64,000 nucleotides of DNA, from positions 4,774,001-4,838,000 of the forward strand of contig NW_027480438.1 in the NCBI RefSeq assembly GCF_051401765.1, read 5' to 3'. A program made the position numbers and the translations under genes. The notes below the pieces were generated by a model. It searched no databases and was not told the DNA's origin. It saw only the letters and a list, made by a program, of their open reading frames with translations. Origin of the DNA: Calliopsis andreniformis. Lineage: Eukaryota > Arthropoda > Insecta > Hymenoptera > Andrenidae. Positions 12,324 through 26,251 of this stretch are shown here, one piece after another. Position 1 is the stretch's first letter. Every line of letters starts with the position of its first letter.

Positions 12324-15300
12324 TCAATACTCAAACATCAATCCTCAACCCTCAGCCATCATTCTGAATCATCAATCCTCAATCCTCAATCCTCAATTTT
12401 CAATCCCCAATCCTCAACCCTCAGTCCTCATCCTCAATTCTCAACTCTCAATCCTCAATCCTCAATCCTCAATCCTCAGTCCTCAATCCTCAATCCTCAA
12501 TCCCCAAACCTCAATCCCCAACCGTCAGTCCTCGTCCTCAATCCTCAACACTCAATCCTCAATCCTCAATCCTCAATCTTCAACCATCAATACTCAATCT
12601 TCAATCCTCAATCCTCAATCTTTAATCCTCAATCCTCAATCCTCAATCCTCAATCCTCAATCATCAATCTGCAATCCTCAATCCTCAATCCTCAATCCTC
12701 AATCCTCAATCCTCAATCTTCTATCTTCAATCCCCAATCCTCTATCATCAATCCTCAATTCTCAATCCTCAATCCTGAAACCTCAATCCTCAATGCTCAA
12801 TCCTCAATCCTCAATCTTCAATCCTCAATACTCAGTCTTCAATACTCAATCCTCAATCCTCAATCCTCAATCCTCAGTACTCAATCGTCAGTCTTCAATC
12901 CTCAACACTCAATCTTCAATTCTCAATCCCCAATCCTCAATCCTCAATCCTCATTCTTCAATCCTCAACACCCAATCCTCAATCTTCAACCCTCAATCCT
13001 CAATCCTCAATTGTCAGCCCTCAATCCTCAGTCCTCAGTCCTCAAACATCAATCCTCAACCCTCAGCCCTCATCCTCAATCCTCAATCCTCAATCCTTAC
13101 TCCTCAATCTTCAATCTTCTATCCCCAGTCCTCAATCTTCAATCCTCAATGCTCAATACTCAATCCTCAATCCTCAGTCCTCAATCCTCAATCCTCAGTC
13201 CTCAACCCTCAATCCTCAATATTCAAACCTCAATCCTCAACCGTCAGTCCTCGTCCTCAATCCTCAACGCTCAATCCTCAATCCTCAATCTTCAATCATC
13301 AACACTCAATCCTCAATCCTCAATCCTCTATCCTCAATATTCAACACACAACCCTCAACCATCAATTCTCAATACTCAGCCATCAATCCTCAATTCTCAA
13401 TACTCAATGGAATATCCTGAATTCTCGTGGTTCAATACTCAATCCGCAATATTCAATAATCAAATCTCAATCCTCAAACATCAATTCTCAACACTCAATC
13501 CTCAACAATCAGTCTTCTCCCTTGAATCCTCCATCCTCAATCCTCAATGCTCAAGCGTCAATTCTCAATACTCAATCCTCAATCCTGAATCCTCAATAAT
13601 CAGTCCTCAAACCTCAATCCTGAATCCTCAATCCTGAATCCTCATGCTTCAGGCCTCAGTCCTCAACAATCAGTTGTCGATGCTCAATCCTCAATAGAAT
13701 ATCATCAATTCACTGTTTGCAATACTCAATGCTCAATCTGCAATCTTCAAATCTCTATCCACAAACATCAATTCTCATCACTCAACCCTCAACACTCAGT
13801 CCCCAATCCTCAATCTTTAATCCTCAATCCTCAATCCTCAATCCTCAATCCTCAATCTTCAATCCTCAATACTCAATCTTCAATCCTCAATCCTCAATCC
13901 TCAATCCTCATTCCTCAATACTCAATCGTCAGTCTTCAATCCTCAACACTCAATCTTCAACCCTCAATCCCCAATCCTCAATCCCCAATCATCATTCTTC
14001 AATCCTCAATACCCAATCCTCAATCTTCCATACTCAATCCTCAATCCTCAATTCTCAATCCTCAATCCTCAGTCCTCAGTATTCAAACAGCAATCCTCAA
14101 CCCTCAGCCTTCATCCGCAATCCTCAATCTTCAATCCTCAATCCTCAATCCTCAATCTTCTATCTTCAATCCCCAATCCTCTATCATCAATCCTCAATTC
14201 TCAATCCTCAATCCTGAAACCTCAATCCTCAATGCTCAATCCTCAATCCTCAATCCTTAATTCTCAGTCCTCAATCCTCAGTCCTCAGTCCTCAAACATC
14301 AATCCTCAACCCTCAGCCCTCATCCTCAATCCTCAATCCTCAATCCTCAATCCTGAATCCTCAATCCCCAATCTTCTATCTTCAATCCTCAATACTCAAT
14401 CTTCAATCCTCAATACTCAGTCCTCAAACCTCAACTCTGAATCCTCAATCCTGAATCCTCAATCTTTAATCCTCAGACCTCAACCATCAATGCTCAATTC
14501 TCAATACTCAACAGAACATCCTGAATTCTCAGTTTTCAATGCTCAATCCCCTATCTTCAATTTTAAAATCTCAATCCACAAACATGAATTCTCATCACTC
14601 AACCCTCAACACACAGTCCTCAATCTTCAATCCTCAATCCTCAATCTTCAATCCTCAGTCCGCAATCCGCAATCTTCAATCATCAATACTCAATCTTCAA
14701 TCCTCAATCCTCAATCATAACATCCTCGATCCTCAATATTCAGCAGACAACCCTCAACCACCAATACTCAATACTCAACCATCAATGCTCAATTCTCAAT
14801 ACTCAATAGAATATACTGAATTCACAGTTTTCAATACCCAATCCTCAATCTTCAATATTCAAGTCTCCTTCCACAAACACCTATTCTCATCACTCAACCC
14901 TCAACACTCAGTCCTCAATCTTCAATCCTCAATCCTCAATCCTCAATCGTCAACACTCAATCCTCAATCCTCAACCCTCGATCCTCAGTCCTCAAACCTC
15001 AATCCTCAATCCTCAATCTTCAATCTTCAATCCTCAATACTCAATCTTCAATCCTCAATCCTCAATCCTCAATCCTCAATCCTCAATCCTCAGTCCTCAA
15101 TACTCAACAGACAACCCTCAACCATCAATCCTCAATACTCAACCATCAATACTCAGTCCTCTCTCTTCAATCTTCCATCATCAATCCTCTATCCTCAATC
15201 CTCAATCTTCAATCCTCAATCCTCGACCCTCAATCCTCTGCCTTCAAACCTCAATTCCGAATCCTCAATCCTGAATTCTCAATCTCCATCCCTCAGTCCG

Positions 15301-15625
15301 CAACAATCTATTGTCAATCCTCAATCCTCAACAGAATATACTCTATTCACAGCTTTCAACACTCAATCCCCAATCTTCCATTTTCAAATCTCAATCCACA
15401 AACATCAATGCTCATCACTCAACCCTCAACACTCAGTCCTCAATCTTCAATCCTGGATGCTCAATCTTCAATCCTCAATCCTCAATCCTCAATCGTCAAT
15501 CTTCAATACTCAATACTCAATATTCAATCCTCAGTCCTTAATACTCAATCCTCAATCCTCATTCTTCAATCCTCAATACCCAATCCTAAATATTCAATCC
15601 TCAATCCTCAATTCGCAATCCTCAT

Positions 15626-16939
15626 TCCTCAATCCTCAGACCTCAAGCATCAATACTCAACCCTCAGACCTCGTCCTCAATCCACAACCCTCAATCCTCA
15701 ATCCTCGATTTTCATTCATCAATATTCAACATTCAATCCTCAATCCTCAATACTCAATACTCAATCCTCAATCCTCAACGTTCAATCCTCAATACCCAAT
15801 CCTCAATCTCCAATCCTCAATCCTCAGTCCTCAATCCTCAATCCTCAGTCCTCAATCCTCTGTCCTCAAACCTCAATCCTGAATTCTCAATCCTGAATCC
15901 TCAATCTTCAGCCCTCAGTCCTCAACAATCAGTTGTCAATCCTCAATCCTCAATAGAATATCATCAATTCACAGTTTTCAATACTCAATACTCAATCTAC
16001 AATCTTCAAATCTCTATCCACAAACATCAATTCTTATCACTCAACCCTCTACACTCAGTCCTCAATGTTCAATCCTCAATCCTCAATTCTCAATCTTCAA
16101 TCCTCAATACTGTATCTTCAATCCTCAATCCTCAATCCTCAATCCTCAATCCTCAATCCTCATTCCTCAAACCTCAATCCTCAGCCCTCAGTCCTCATCC
16201 TTAATTCTCAATTTTCAATCCTCAATCCTCAATTCTCAACCTTCAATCCTCAATAATCAATCTCCAACCCTAGATCCTCATTCCCCAATCCTCAGTCCTT
16301 AATCCTCAATCTTCAATCCTCAATCCCCAGTCCACAATCCTCAATCCTCAATCCTCAATCCTCAATCCTCAATCCTCAATATGCAACACACAACCCTCAA
16401 CCATCAATTCTCAATACTCAACCATCAATCCTCAATTCTCAATACTCAATAGAATATCCTGAATTCTCATGGTTCAATACTCAATCCACAATATTCAATA
16501 ATCAAATCTCAATCCTCAAATATCAATTCTCAACACTCAATCCTCAGCACTCAGTCCTCTCTCTTCAATCCTCCATCCTCAATCCTCAATCCTCAAGAAT
16601 CAACCCTCAATCCTCAATCCTCAATCCTCAAGAGTCAGCCCACAATCCTCAATCCTCAAACCTCAATTCTCAGTCCTCAAACCTCAATCCCGAATCCTCA
16701 GCTCTGAATCCTCAATCTTCAGCACTCAGTCCTCAACAATCAATTGTCAATCCTCAACCCTCAATAGAATATCCTCAATTCACAGTTTTCAATACTCAAT
16801 CACCATTCTTCAATCTTCAAATCTCAATTCACAAACATCAATTCTCATCACTCAACCCTCAACACTCATTCCTCAATCTTCAACCCTCAATCCTCAATCC
16901 TCAATCTTCAATCCTCAACACACAATCTTCAATCCTCAA
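15626..16939. repeat. Block of about 1.31 kb kept in M1 and M3, lost from M2
   Basis: At 29588 M2 passes directly from the sequence before this block (after a TTCGCAAT unit) to the sequence after it (CCTCAGTCCTCAATACTC). Two of three copies keep the block, so deletion in M2 is the simpler reading. It contains type II cores at 15955 and 16766 and a type IV core at 16451. Confidence 0.83.
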
Positions 16940-17245
16940 TCCTCAATCCTCAGTCCTCAATACTCAATCCTCAATCGTCAATCCTCAATCCCCAATCCTG
17001 AATCTTCAATCCTCAATCCTCAATCCTTAATCCTCACTCCTCAATCTTCAATCCTCAATACTCAATCTTCAATCCTCAATCCTCAATCCTCAATCCTCAT
17101 TCCTCAATACTCAATCGTCAGTCTTCAATCCTCAACACTCAATCTTCAACCCTCAATCCCCAATCCTCAATCCCCAATCATCATTCTTCAATCCTCAATA
17201 GCCAATCCTCAATCTTCCATGCTCAATCCTCAATCCTCAATTCTC

Positions 17246-17660
17246 AATCCTCAATCCTCAGTCCTCAGTCCTCAAACAGCAATCCTCAACCCTCAGCCTT
17301 CATCCTCAATCCTCAATCTTCAATCCTCAATCCTCAATCCTCAATCTTCTATCTTCAATCCCCAAACCTCAATCATCAATCCTCAATTCTCAATCCTCAA
17401 TCCTGAAACCTCAATCCTCAATGCTCAATCCTCAATCCTCAATCTTCAATCCTCAATACTCAGTCTTCAATACTCAATCCTCAATCCGCAATCCTCAATC
17501 TTCAATCCTCAATCCTCAATCTTCTATCTTCAATCCCCAAACCTCAATCATCAATCCTCAATTCTCAATCCTCAATCCTGAAACCTCAATCCTCAATGCT
17601 CAATCCTCAATCCTCAATCTTCAATCCTCAATACTCAGTCTTCAATACTCAATCCTCAAT
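17246..17660. repeat. 175-bp tandem duplication in M1
   Basis: A run containing CTTCTAT, CCCCAAACC, CCTGAAACC, CAATGCTC and CTTCAATACTCAG-type units occurs twice with the AATGCTC landmark at 17421 and 17596, 175 bp (25 heptamers) apart. The same pair is in M2 (30070 and 30245). M3 has a single copy at 40861. Edges are approximate. Confidence 0.8.
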
Positions 17661-18559
17661 CCTCAATCCTCAATCCTCAGTACTCAATCGTCAGTCTTCA
17701 ATCCTCAACACTCAATCTTCAATTCTCAATCCCCAATCCTCAATCCTCAATCCTCATTCTTCAATCCTCAATACCCAATCCTCAATCTTCAATCCTCAAT
17801 CCTCACTCATCAATCCTCAATCCTCGATCCTCAATCCTCATTCTTCAATCCTCAATCCTCAATCCTCAATCTGCAATCCTCAATACTCAATCCTCAATCC
17901 TCAATCGTCAATCCTCAAACCCAAATCCTCTATCATCAATACTCAATCCACAATCCTCAATCCTCAATCCTGAATCATCAATCTTCAATCCTCCATGCTC
18001 AATCTTCAATCCTCAATCCTCAATCCTCAATCTTCAATCCTCAATCCTCGATCCTCAATTCTCAATCCTCAATCCTCAGTCCTCAGTCCTCAAACATCAA
18101 TCCTCAACCCTCAATCCTCATCCTCAATATTCAATCCTCAATCCTCAATCCTCAATCGTCAATCCTCAATCCTCAATCTTCAATCCTCAGTCCGCAATCC
18201 GCAATCTTCAATCATCAATACTCAATCTTCAATCCTCAATCCTCAATCATAAAATCCTCGATCCTCAATATTCAGCACACAACCCTCAACCACCAATACT
18301 CAATACTCAACCATCAATGCTCAATTCACAATACTCAATAGAATATACTGAATTCTCAGTTTTCAATACCCAATCCTCAATCTTCAATATTCAAGTGTCC
18401 ATCCACAAACATCTATTCTCATCACTCAACCCTCAACACTCAGTCCTCAATCTTCAATCCTCAATCCTCAATCGTCAATACTCAATCCTCAATCCTCAAC
18501 CCTCGATCCTCAGTCCTCAAACCTCAATCCTCAATCCTCAATCTTCAATCTTCAATCCT

Positions 18560-19921
18560 CAATACTCAATCTTCAATCCTCAATCTTCAATCCTCAATCC
18601 TCAATCCTCAATCCTCAATCCGCAATCCTCAATTTTCAATCCTCATTACTCAATCTTCAATCCTCAATCCTCAATCCTGAAACCCTCAACCCTCAATATT
18701 CAACACACAACCCTCAACCTTCAATCCTCAATACTCAACCGTCAATCCTCAATTCTCAATACTTAATAGAATATCCTGAATTCTCAGTTTTCAACACTCA
18801 ATCCTCAAACTTCAATCTTCAAGTCTCCATCCACAAACATGAATTCTCATCACTCAACCCTGAACACTCAGTCCTCATCCTCCATCCTCAATCCTCAATC
18901 CTCAATCCTCAATCTTCAATCCTCAATCCTCGACCCTCAATCCTCTGCCTTCAAACCTCAATTCCGAATCCTCAATCCTGAATTCTCAATCTCCATCCCT
19001 CAGTCCGCAACAATCTATTGTCAATCCTCAATCCTCAACAGAATATCCTCAATTCACAGCTTTCAACACTCAATCCCCAATCTTCAATTTTCAAATCTCA
19101 ATCCACAAACATCAATGCTCATCACTCAACCCTCAACACTCAGTCCTCAATCTTCAATCCTCAATACTCAATCTTCAATCCTCAATCCACAATCCTCAAT
19201 CCTCAATCCTCAATCCTCACTCATCAATCCTCAATCCTCAATCCTCAATCCTCATTCTTCAATCCTCAATCCTCAATCCTCAATCTGCAATCCTCAATAC
19301 TCAATCCTCAATCCTCAATCGTCAAACCTCAAACCCAAATCCTCTATCATCAATACTCAATCCTCAATCCTCAATCCTCAATCCTCAATCCTGAATCCTC
19401 AATCTTCAATCCTCCATACTCAATCTTCAATCCTCAATCCTTAATCCTCAATCTTCAATCCTCAATACCCAATCTTCAATCCTCAATCCTGAATCCTCAG
19501 TCCTCAATCCTCAATCCCCAATCAACGATCCTCAATCTTCAATACTCATTCCTCTATCCTCAATCCGCAATACTCAACCATCAATCCTCAATTCTGAATA
19601 CTCAATAGAATATCCTGAACTCTCAGGATTCAATACTCAAATATCAATCCTCAACCCTCAGCCCTCATTCTGTATCATCAATCCTCAATCCTCAATCCTC
19701 AATTTTCAATCCCCAATCCTCAACCCTCAGTCCTCATCCTCAATTCTCAACTCTCAATCCTCAATCCTCAATCCTCAATCCTCAATCCTCAGTCCTCAAT
19801 CCTCATTCCTCAATCCCCAAACCTCAATCCCCAACCGTCAGTCCTCGTCCTCAATCCTCAACACTCAATCCTCAATACTCAATCCTCAATCTTCAATCAT
19901 CAATACTCAATCTTCAATCCT
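18560..19921. repeat. Block of about 1.36 kb present in M1, lost from M2
   Basis: M2 jumps at about 31209 from the M1 equivalent of 18560 to that of 19921, just before a CTTTAAT unit. The block holds cores at 18768, 19040 and 19607 and one inverted repeat. A piece of it (18768 to about 19130) recurs at 57300 to about 57690, so the sequence exists elsewhere and the M2 version is a deletion. Confidence 0.8.
19612..19629. repeat. Type III module inverted repeat
   Basis: Same arms and ACTC spacer, core at 19607. It lies inside the block of about 1.36 kb missing from M2. Confidence 0.85.
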
Positions 19922-20669
19922 CAATCCTCAATCTTTAATCCTCAATCCTCAATCCTCAATCCTCAATCCTGAATCATCAATCCTCAATCCTCAATACTCA
20001 ATCCTCAAGCCTCAATCCTCAATCCTCAATCTTCAATCCTCAACACTCAATCTTCAATCCTCAATCCTCAATCTTCAATCCTCAATACTCATTCTTCAAT
20101 CCTCAATACCCAATCCTCAAACTTCAATCCTCAATCCTCAATCCTCAATTCTCAATCCTCAATCCTCAGTCCTCAGTCCTCAAACATCAATCCTCAACCC
20201 TCAGCCCTCATCCTCAATCCTCAATCGTCAATCCTCAAACCTCAATCCTCAATCTTCTATCTTCAATCCTCAATACTCAATCTTCAATCCTCAATCCTCA
20301 GTCCTCAAACCTCAATTCTGAATCCTGAATCCTGAATCCTCAATCTTCAATCGTCAGACCTCAACCATCAATGCTCAATTCTCAATACTCAACAGAATAT
20401 CCTTAATTCTCAGTTTTCTATACTCAACCCCAATCTTCAATTTTCAAATCTCAATCCACAAACATCAATTCTCGTCACTCAACCCTCAACACTCAGTCCT
20501 CAATCTTCAATCCTCAATCCTCAATCCTCAATCCTCAATCCTCAATCCTTAATCCTCAATCTTCACCCCTCAGTCCCCAATCCTCAATCTTCAATCCTGA
20601 ACCCTCAATCCTCATCCTCAATCCTCAATCCTCAACCTTCAATCCTCAATTCTCAGTACTCAATAGAAT

Positions 20670-20687
20670 ATCCTGAATTCTCAGGAT
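20670..20687. repeat. Type III module inverted repeat, GAATTC form
   Basis: Same 7-bp arms but with spacer ATTC, which creates an EcoRI site across the loop. The core starts at 20665. Confidence 0.85.
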
Positions 20688-23600
20688 TCAATACTCAAAC
20701 ATCAACCCTCAACCCTCAGCCCTCATTCTGAATCCTCAATCCTCAATCCTCAATCCTCAATCCTCAATTTTCAAACCCCAATCCTCAACCCTCAGTCCAC
20801 ATCCTCAATTCTCATTCCTCAATCATCAATCCTCAATCTTCAATCCTCAATAATCTATCTCCAATCCTAGATCCCCAATCCTCAATCCTCAACCCTCAAC
20901 CCTCAATCCTCAATCTTCAATCCTCAGTCCTCAATCATCAATTTTCAATCCTTAATCCTCACTCATCAATCCTCAATCCTCAATCCTCAATACTCATTCT
21001 TCAATCCTCAATCCTCAATCCTCAATCTGCAATCCTCAATACTCAATCCTCAATCCTCAATCGTCAATCCTAAATCCCCAATCTTCTATCATCAATCCTC
21101 AATCCTCAATCCTCAATCCTCAATCCTCAATCCTCAATCCTCAATCTTCAATCCTCAATACTCAATCGTCAATCTTCAATCCTCAATCCTCAATCCTCAA
21201 TCGTCAATCCTCATTCCGCAACCCTCAATCTTCAATCCTCAATACTCAATCTTCAATCCTCAATCCTGAATCCTGAAATCCCCAGTCCTCTATCTTCAAT
21301 ACTCAATCCTCAATCCTCAATCCTCAATCCACAATCCTCAATCCTCATTCCTCAAACCTCAATCCTCAACCCTCAGTCCACATACTTAATTCTCTATTCT
21401 CAATACTCAATCCTCAATTCTCAATCTTCAATCCTCAATAATCAATCTCCAATCCTAGATCCTCAATCCCCGATCCTCAGTCCTTAATCCTCAATCCTCA
21501 ATCCTAAATCCCCAGTCCACAATCCTCAATCCTCAATCCTCAATCCTCAATCCTCAATCCTCAATATTCAACACACAACCCTCAACCATAAATTCTCAAT
21601 ACTCAACCATCAATCCTCAATTCTCAATACTCAATAGAATATCCTGAATTCTCATGGTTGAATACTCAATCCACAATATTCAGTAATCAAATCTCAATCC
21701 TCAAACAACAATTCTCAACACTCAATCCTCAACACTCAGCCCTCTCTCTTCAATCCTCCATCCTCAATCCTCAATCCTCAAGAGTCAATCCTCAATACTC
21801 AATCTGCAATCCTCAATCCTCAATCCTCAATCCTCAAACCACATTCTTCAATCTAAAATACCCAATCCTCAATCTTCAATACTCAATCTTCAATCCTCAA
21901 TCCTCAATCCTCAATCCTCAATCCTCAATCCTCAATCCTCAGTCCTCAATACTCAATCCTCAATCGTCAATCCTCAATCCCCAATCCTGAATCTTCAATC
22001 CTCAATCCTCAATCCTTAATCCTCACTCCTCAATCTTCAATCCTCAATACTCAATCTTCAATCCTCAATCCTCAATCCTCAATACTCAACCCTCTATCCT
22101 CAATCCTCAATCCTCAATCCTCAATCCTCAACCTTCAATCCTCAATACTCAATCTTCAATCCTCAATCCTCAATCCTCAATCCTCATTCCTCAATACTCA
22201 ATCGTCAGTCTTCAATCCTCAACACTCAATCTTCAACCCTCAATCCCCAATCCTCAATCCCCAATCATCATTCTTCAATCCTCAATAGCCAATCCTCAAT
22301 CTTCCATGCTCAATCCTCAATCCTCATTCCTGAATCCTCATTCCTCAAACCTCAGTCCTCAAACCTCAGTCCTCATCCTCAATTCTCAATTCTCAATCAT
22401 CAATCCTCAATCCTCAATCTTCAATCCTCAATAATCAATCTCCTATCCTAGATCCTCAACCCCAATACACAATCCTTACTCCTCAATCTTCAATCCTCAA
22501 TCCCCAGTCCTCAATCTTCAATCCTCAATGCTCAATACTCAATCCTCAATCCTCAGTCCTCAATCCTCAATCCTCAGTCCTCAACCCTCAATCCTCAATA
22601 TTCAAACCTCAATCCTCAACCGCCAGTCCTCGTCCTCAATCCTCAACGCTCAATCCTCAATCCTCAATCTTCAATCATCAACACTCAATCCTCAATCCTC
22701 ATTCCTCAATCCTCAATATTCAACACACAACCCTCAACCATCAATTCTCAATACTCAACCATCAATCCTCAATTCTCAATACTCAATGGAATATACTGAA
22801 TTCTCATGGTTCAATACTCAATCCGCAATATTCAATAATCAAATCTCAATCCTCAAACATCAATTCTCAACACTCAATCCTCAACAATCAGTCTTCTCCC
22901 TTGAATCCTCCATCCTCAATCCTCAATGCTCAAGCGTCAATCCTCAATCCTCAATCCTCAATCCTGAATCCTCAATAATCTGTCCTCAAACCTCAATCCT
23001 GAATCCTCAATCCTGAATCCTCATTCTTCAGCTCTCAGTCCTCAACAATCAGTTGTCAATGCTCAATCCTCAATAGAATATCATCAATTCACTGTTTTCA
23101 ATACTCAATGCTCAATCTGCAATCTTCAAATCTCTATCCACAAACATCAATTCTCATCACTCAACCCTCAACACTCAGTCCCCAATCCTCAATCTTTAAT
23201 CCTCAATCCTCAATCCTCAATCCTCAATCCTCAATCTTCAATCCTCAATACTCAATCTTCAATCCTCAATCCTCAATCCTCAATCCTCATTCCTCAATAC
23301 TCAATCGTCAGTCTTCAATCCTCAACACTCAATCTTCAACCCTCAATCCCCAATCCTCAATCCCCAATCATCATTCTTCAATCCTCAATAGCCAATCCTC
23401 AATCTTCCATGCTCAATCCTCAATCCTCAATTCTCAATCCTCAATCCTCAGTCCTCAGTCCTCAAACAGCAATCCTCAACCCTCAGCCTTCATCCTCAAT
23501 CCTCAATCTTCAATCCTCAATCCTCAATCCTGAATCTTCTATCTTCAATCCCCAAACCTCAATCATCAATCCTCAATTCTCAATCCTCAATCCTGAAACC

Positions 23601-26233
23601 TCAATCCTCAATGCTCAATCCTCAATCCTCAATCTTCATTCCTCAATACTCAGTCTTCAATACTCAATCCTCAATCCTCAATCCTCAATCCTCAGTACTC
23701 AATCGTCAGTCTTCAATCCTCAACACTCAATCTTCAATTCTCAATCCCCAATCCTCAATCCTCAATCCTCATTCTTCAATCCTCAATACCCAATCCTCAA
23801 TCTTCAATCCTCAATCCTCAATCCTCAATTCTCAGTCCTCAATCCTCAGTCCTCAGTCCTCAAACATCAATCCCCTGCCCTCAGCCCTCATCCTCAATCC
23901 TCAATCCTCAATCCTCAATCCTCAATCCTCAATCGCGAATCTTCTATCTTCAATCCGCAATACTCAATCTTCAATCCTCAATCCTCAGTCCTCAAACCTC
24001 AATTCTGAATCCTCAATCCTGAATCCTCAATCTTTAATCCTCAGACCTCAACCATCAATGCTCAATTCTCAATACTCAACAGAACATCCTGAATTCTCAG
24101 TTTTCAATGCTCAATCCTCTATCTTCAATTTTAAAATCTCAATCCACAAACATGAATCCTCATCACTCAACCCTCAACACACAGTCCTCAATCTTCAATC
24201 CTCAATCCTCAATCCTCAATCGTCAATCCTCAATCCTCAATCTTCAATCCTCAGTCCGCAATCCGCAATCTTCAATCATCAACACTCAATCTTCAATCCT
24301 CAATCCTCAATCATAAAATCCTCGATCCTCAATATTCAGCACACAACCCTCAACCACCAATACTCAATACTCAACCATCAATGCTCAATTCTCAATACTC
24401 AATAGAATATACTGAATTCTCAGTTTTCAATACCCAATCCTTAATCTTCAATATTCAAGTCTCCATCCACAAACATCTATTCTCATCACTCAACCCTCAA
24501 CACTCAGTCCTCAATCTTCAATCCTCAATCCTCAATCCTCAATTGTCAATCCTCAATCCCAATCCTCTATCATCAATCCTCAATCCGCAATCCTCAATCC
24601 TCAATACTCAATCCTCAATCTTCAATCCTCAATACTCAATCTTCAATCTTCAATCCTCTATCCTCAATCCTCAATCCTCAATCCGCAATCCTCAATCTTC
24701 AATCCTCAATACTCAATCTTCAATCCTCAATCCTCAATCCTGAAATCCTCAACCCTCAATATTCAACACACAACCCTCAACCTTCAATCCTCAATACTCA
24801 ACCATCAATCCTCAATTCTCAATACTCAATAGAATATCCGGAATTCTCTGTTTTCAATACTCAATCCTCAATCTTCAATCTTCAAGTCTCCAACCACAAA
24901 CATCGATTCTCATCACTCAACCCTCAACACTCAGTCCTCAATCTTCAACCCTCAGTCCTCAATACTCAATCCTCAGTCCTCAGTCCTCAATCTTCAATAC
25001 TCAATCCTCAATCCTAAAATCCTCAATCCTCAATATTCAACACACAACCCTCAAGCATCAATCCTCAATACTCAACCATCAATCCTCAATTCTCAATACT
25101 CAATAGAATATCCTGAATTCTCAGTTTTCAATACTCAATCCTCAATCTTCAATCTTAAAGTCTCCATCCACAAACATATATTCTCATCACTCAGCCCTCA
25201 ACACTCAGTCCTCAATCTTCAATCCTCAAACCTCAATCCTCAATCTTCAATCCTCAATCCTCAATCCTCAATCGTCAATCCTAAATCCCCAACCTTCTAT
25301 CATCAATCCTCAATCCTCAATCCTCAATCATCAATCCTCAATCCTCAATCTTCAATCCTCAATACTCAATCTTCAATCTACAATCCTCAATCCTCAATCC
25401 TCAATCGTCAATCCTCAATCCGCAATCCTCAATCTTCAGTCCTCAATACTCAATCTTCAATCCTCAATCCTGAATCCTGAAATCCCCAGTCCTCTATCTT
25501 CAATCCTCAATCCTCAATCCTCAATCCTCAATCCACAATCCTCAATCCTCATTCCACAAACCTCAATCCTCAACCCTCAGTCCACATACTTAATTCTCAA
25601 TTCTCAATACTCAATCCTCAATTCTCAATCTTCAATCCTCAATCCTCAATCCTCAGTCCTCAGTCCTCAAACATCAATCCTCAACCCTCAATCCTCATCC
25701 TCAATCCTCAATCCTCAATCTTCAATCCTCAATCCCCAATCCCAATACTCTATCATCAATCCTCAATCCGCAATCCTCAATACTCAATACTCAATCCTCA
25801 ATCTTCAATCTTCAATCCTCTATCCTCAATCCTCAATCCTCAATCCACAATCCGCAATCCTCAATCCTCAATACTCAATCCTCAATCCTCAATCCTCAAT
25901 CCTGAATCCTCAATCTTCAATCCTCCATACTCAATCTTCAATCCTCAATCCTCAGTCCTCAATCTTCAATCCTCAATCCTCAATCCTCAATTCTCAATCC
26001 TCAATCCTCAGTCCTCAGTCCTCAAAGATCAATCCTCAACCCTCAATCCTCACCCTCAATCCTCAATCCTCAATCTTCAATCCTCAATACTCAATCTTCA
26101 ATCCTCAATCCTGAATCCTCAGTCCTCAATCCTCAATCCCCAATCAACGATCCTCAATCTTCAATACTCATTCCTCTATCCTCAATCCTCAATACTCAAC
26201 CATCAATCCTCAATTCTGAATACTCAATAGAAT

Positions 26234-26251
26234 ATCCTGAACTCTCAGGAT
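26234..26251. repeat. Type III module inverted repeat
   Basis: Same arms and ACTC spacer, 60 bp inside the start of M2. The core starts at 26229. Confidence 0.85.

Larger units (their letters stand above)
12246..26173. repeat. M1: first copy of a 13.9-kb higher-order unit
   Basis: It starts with the left end of the D unit (colinear with 6317 at offset 5,929 to about 13085), then becomes a different series of modules. The unit start recurs exactly at 26174, giving a 13,928-bp period. M1 is the longest version: it keeps blocks 15626-16939 and about 18560-19921, which M2 lacks, and 24602-26173, which is missing where M2 joins M3. It carries all four landmark types and three inverted-repeat sites of its own (12306, 19612, 20670). 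Confidence 0.9.
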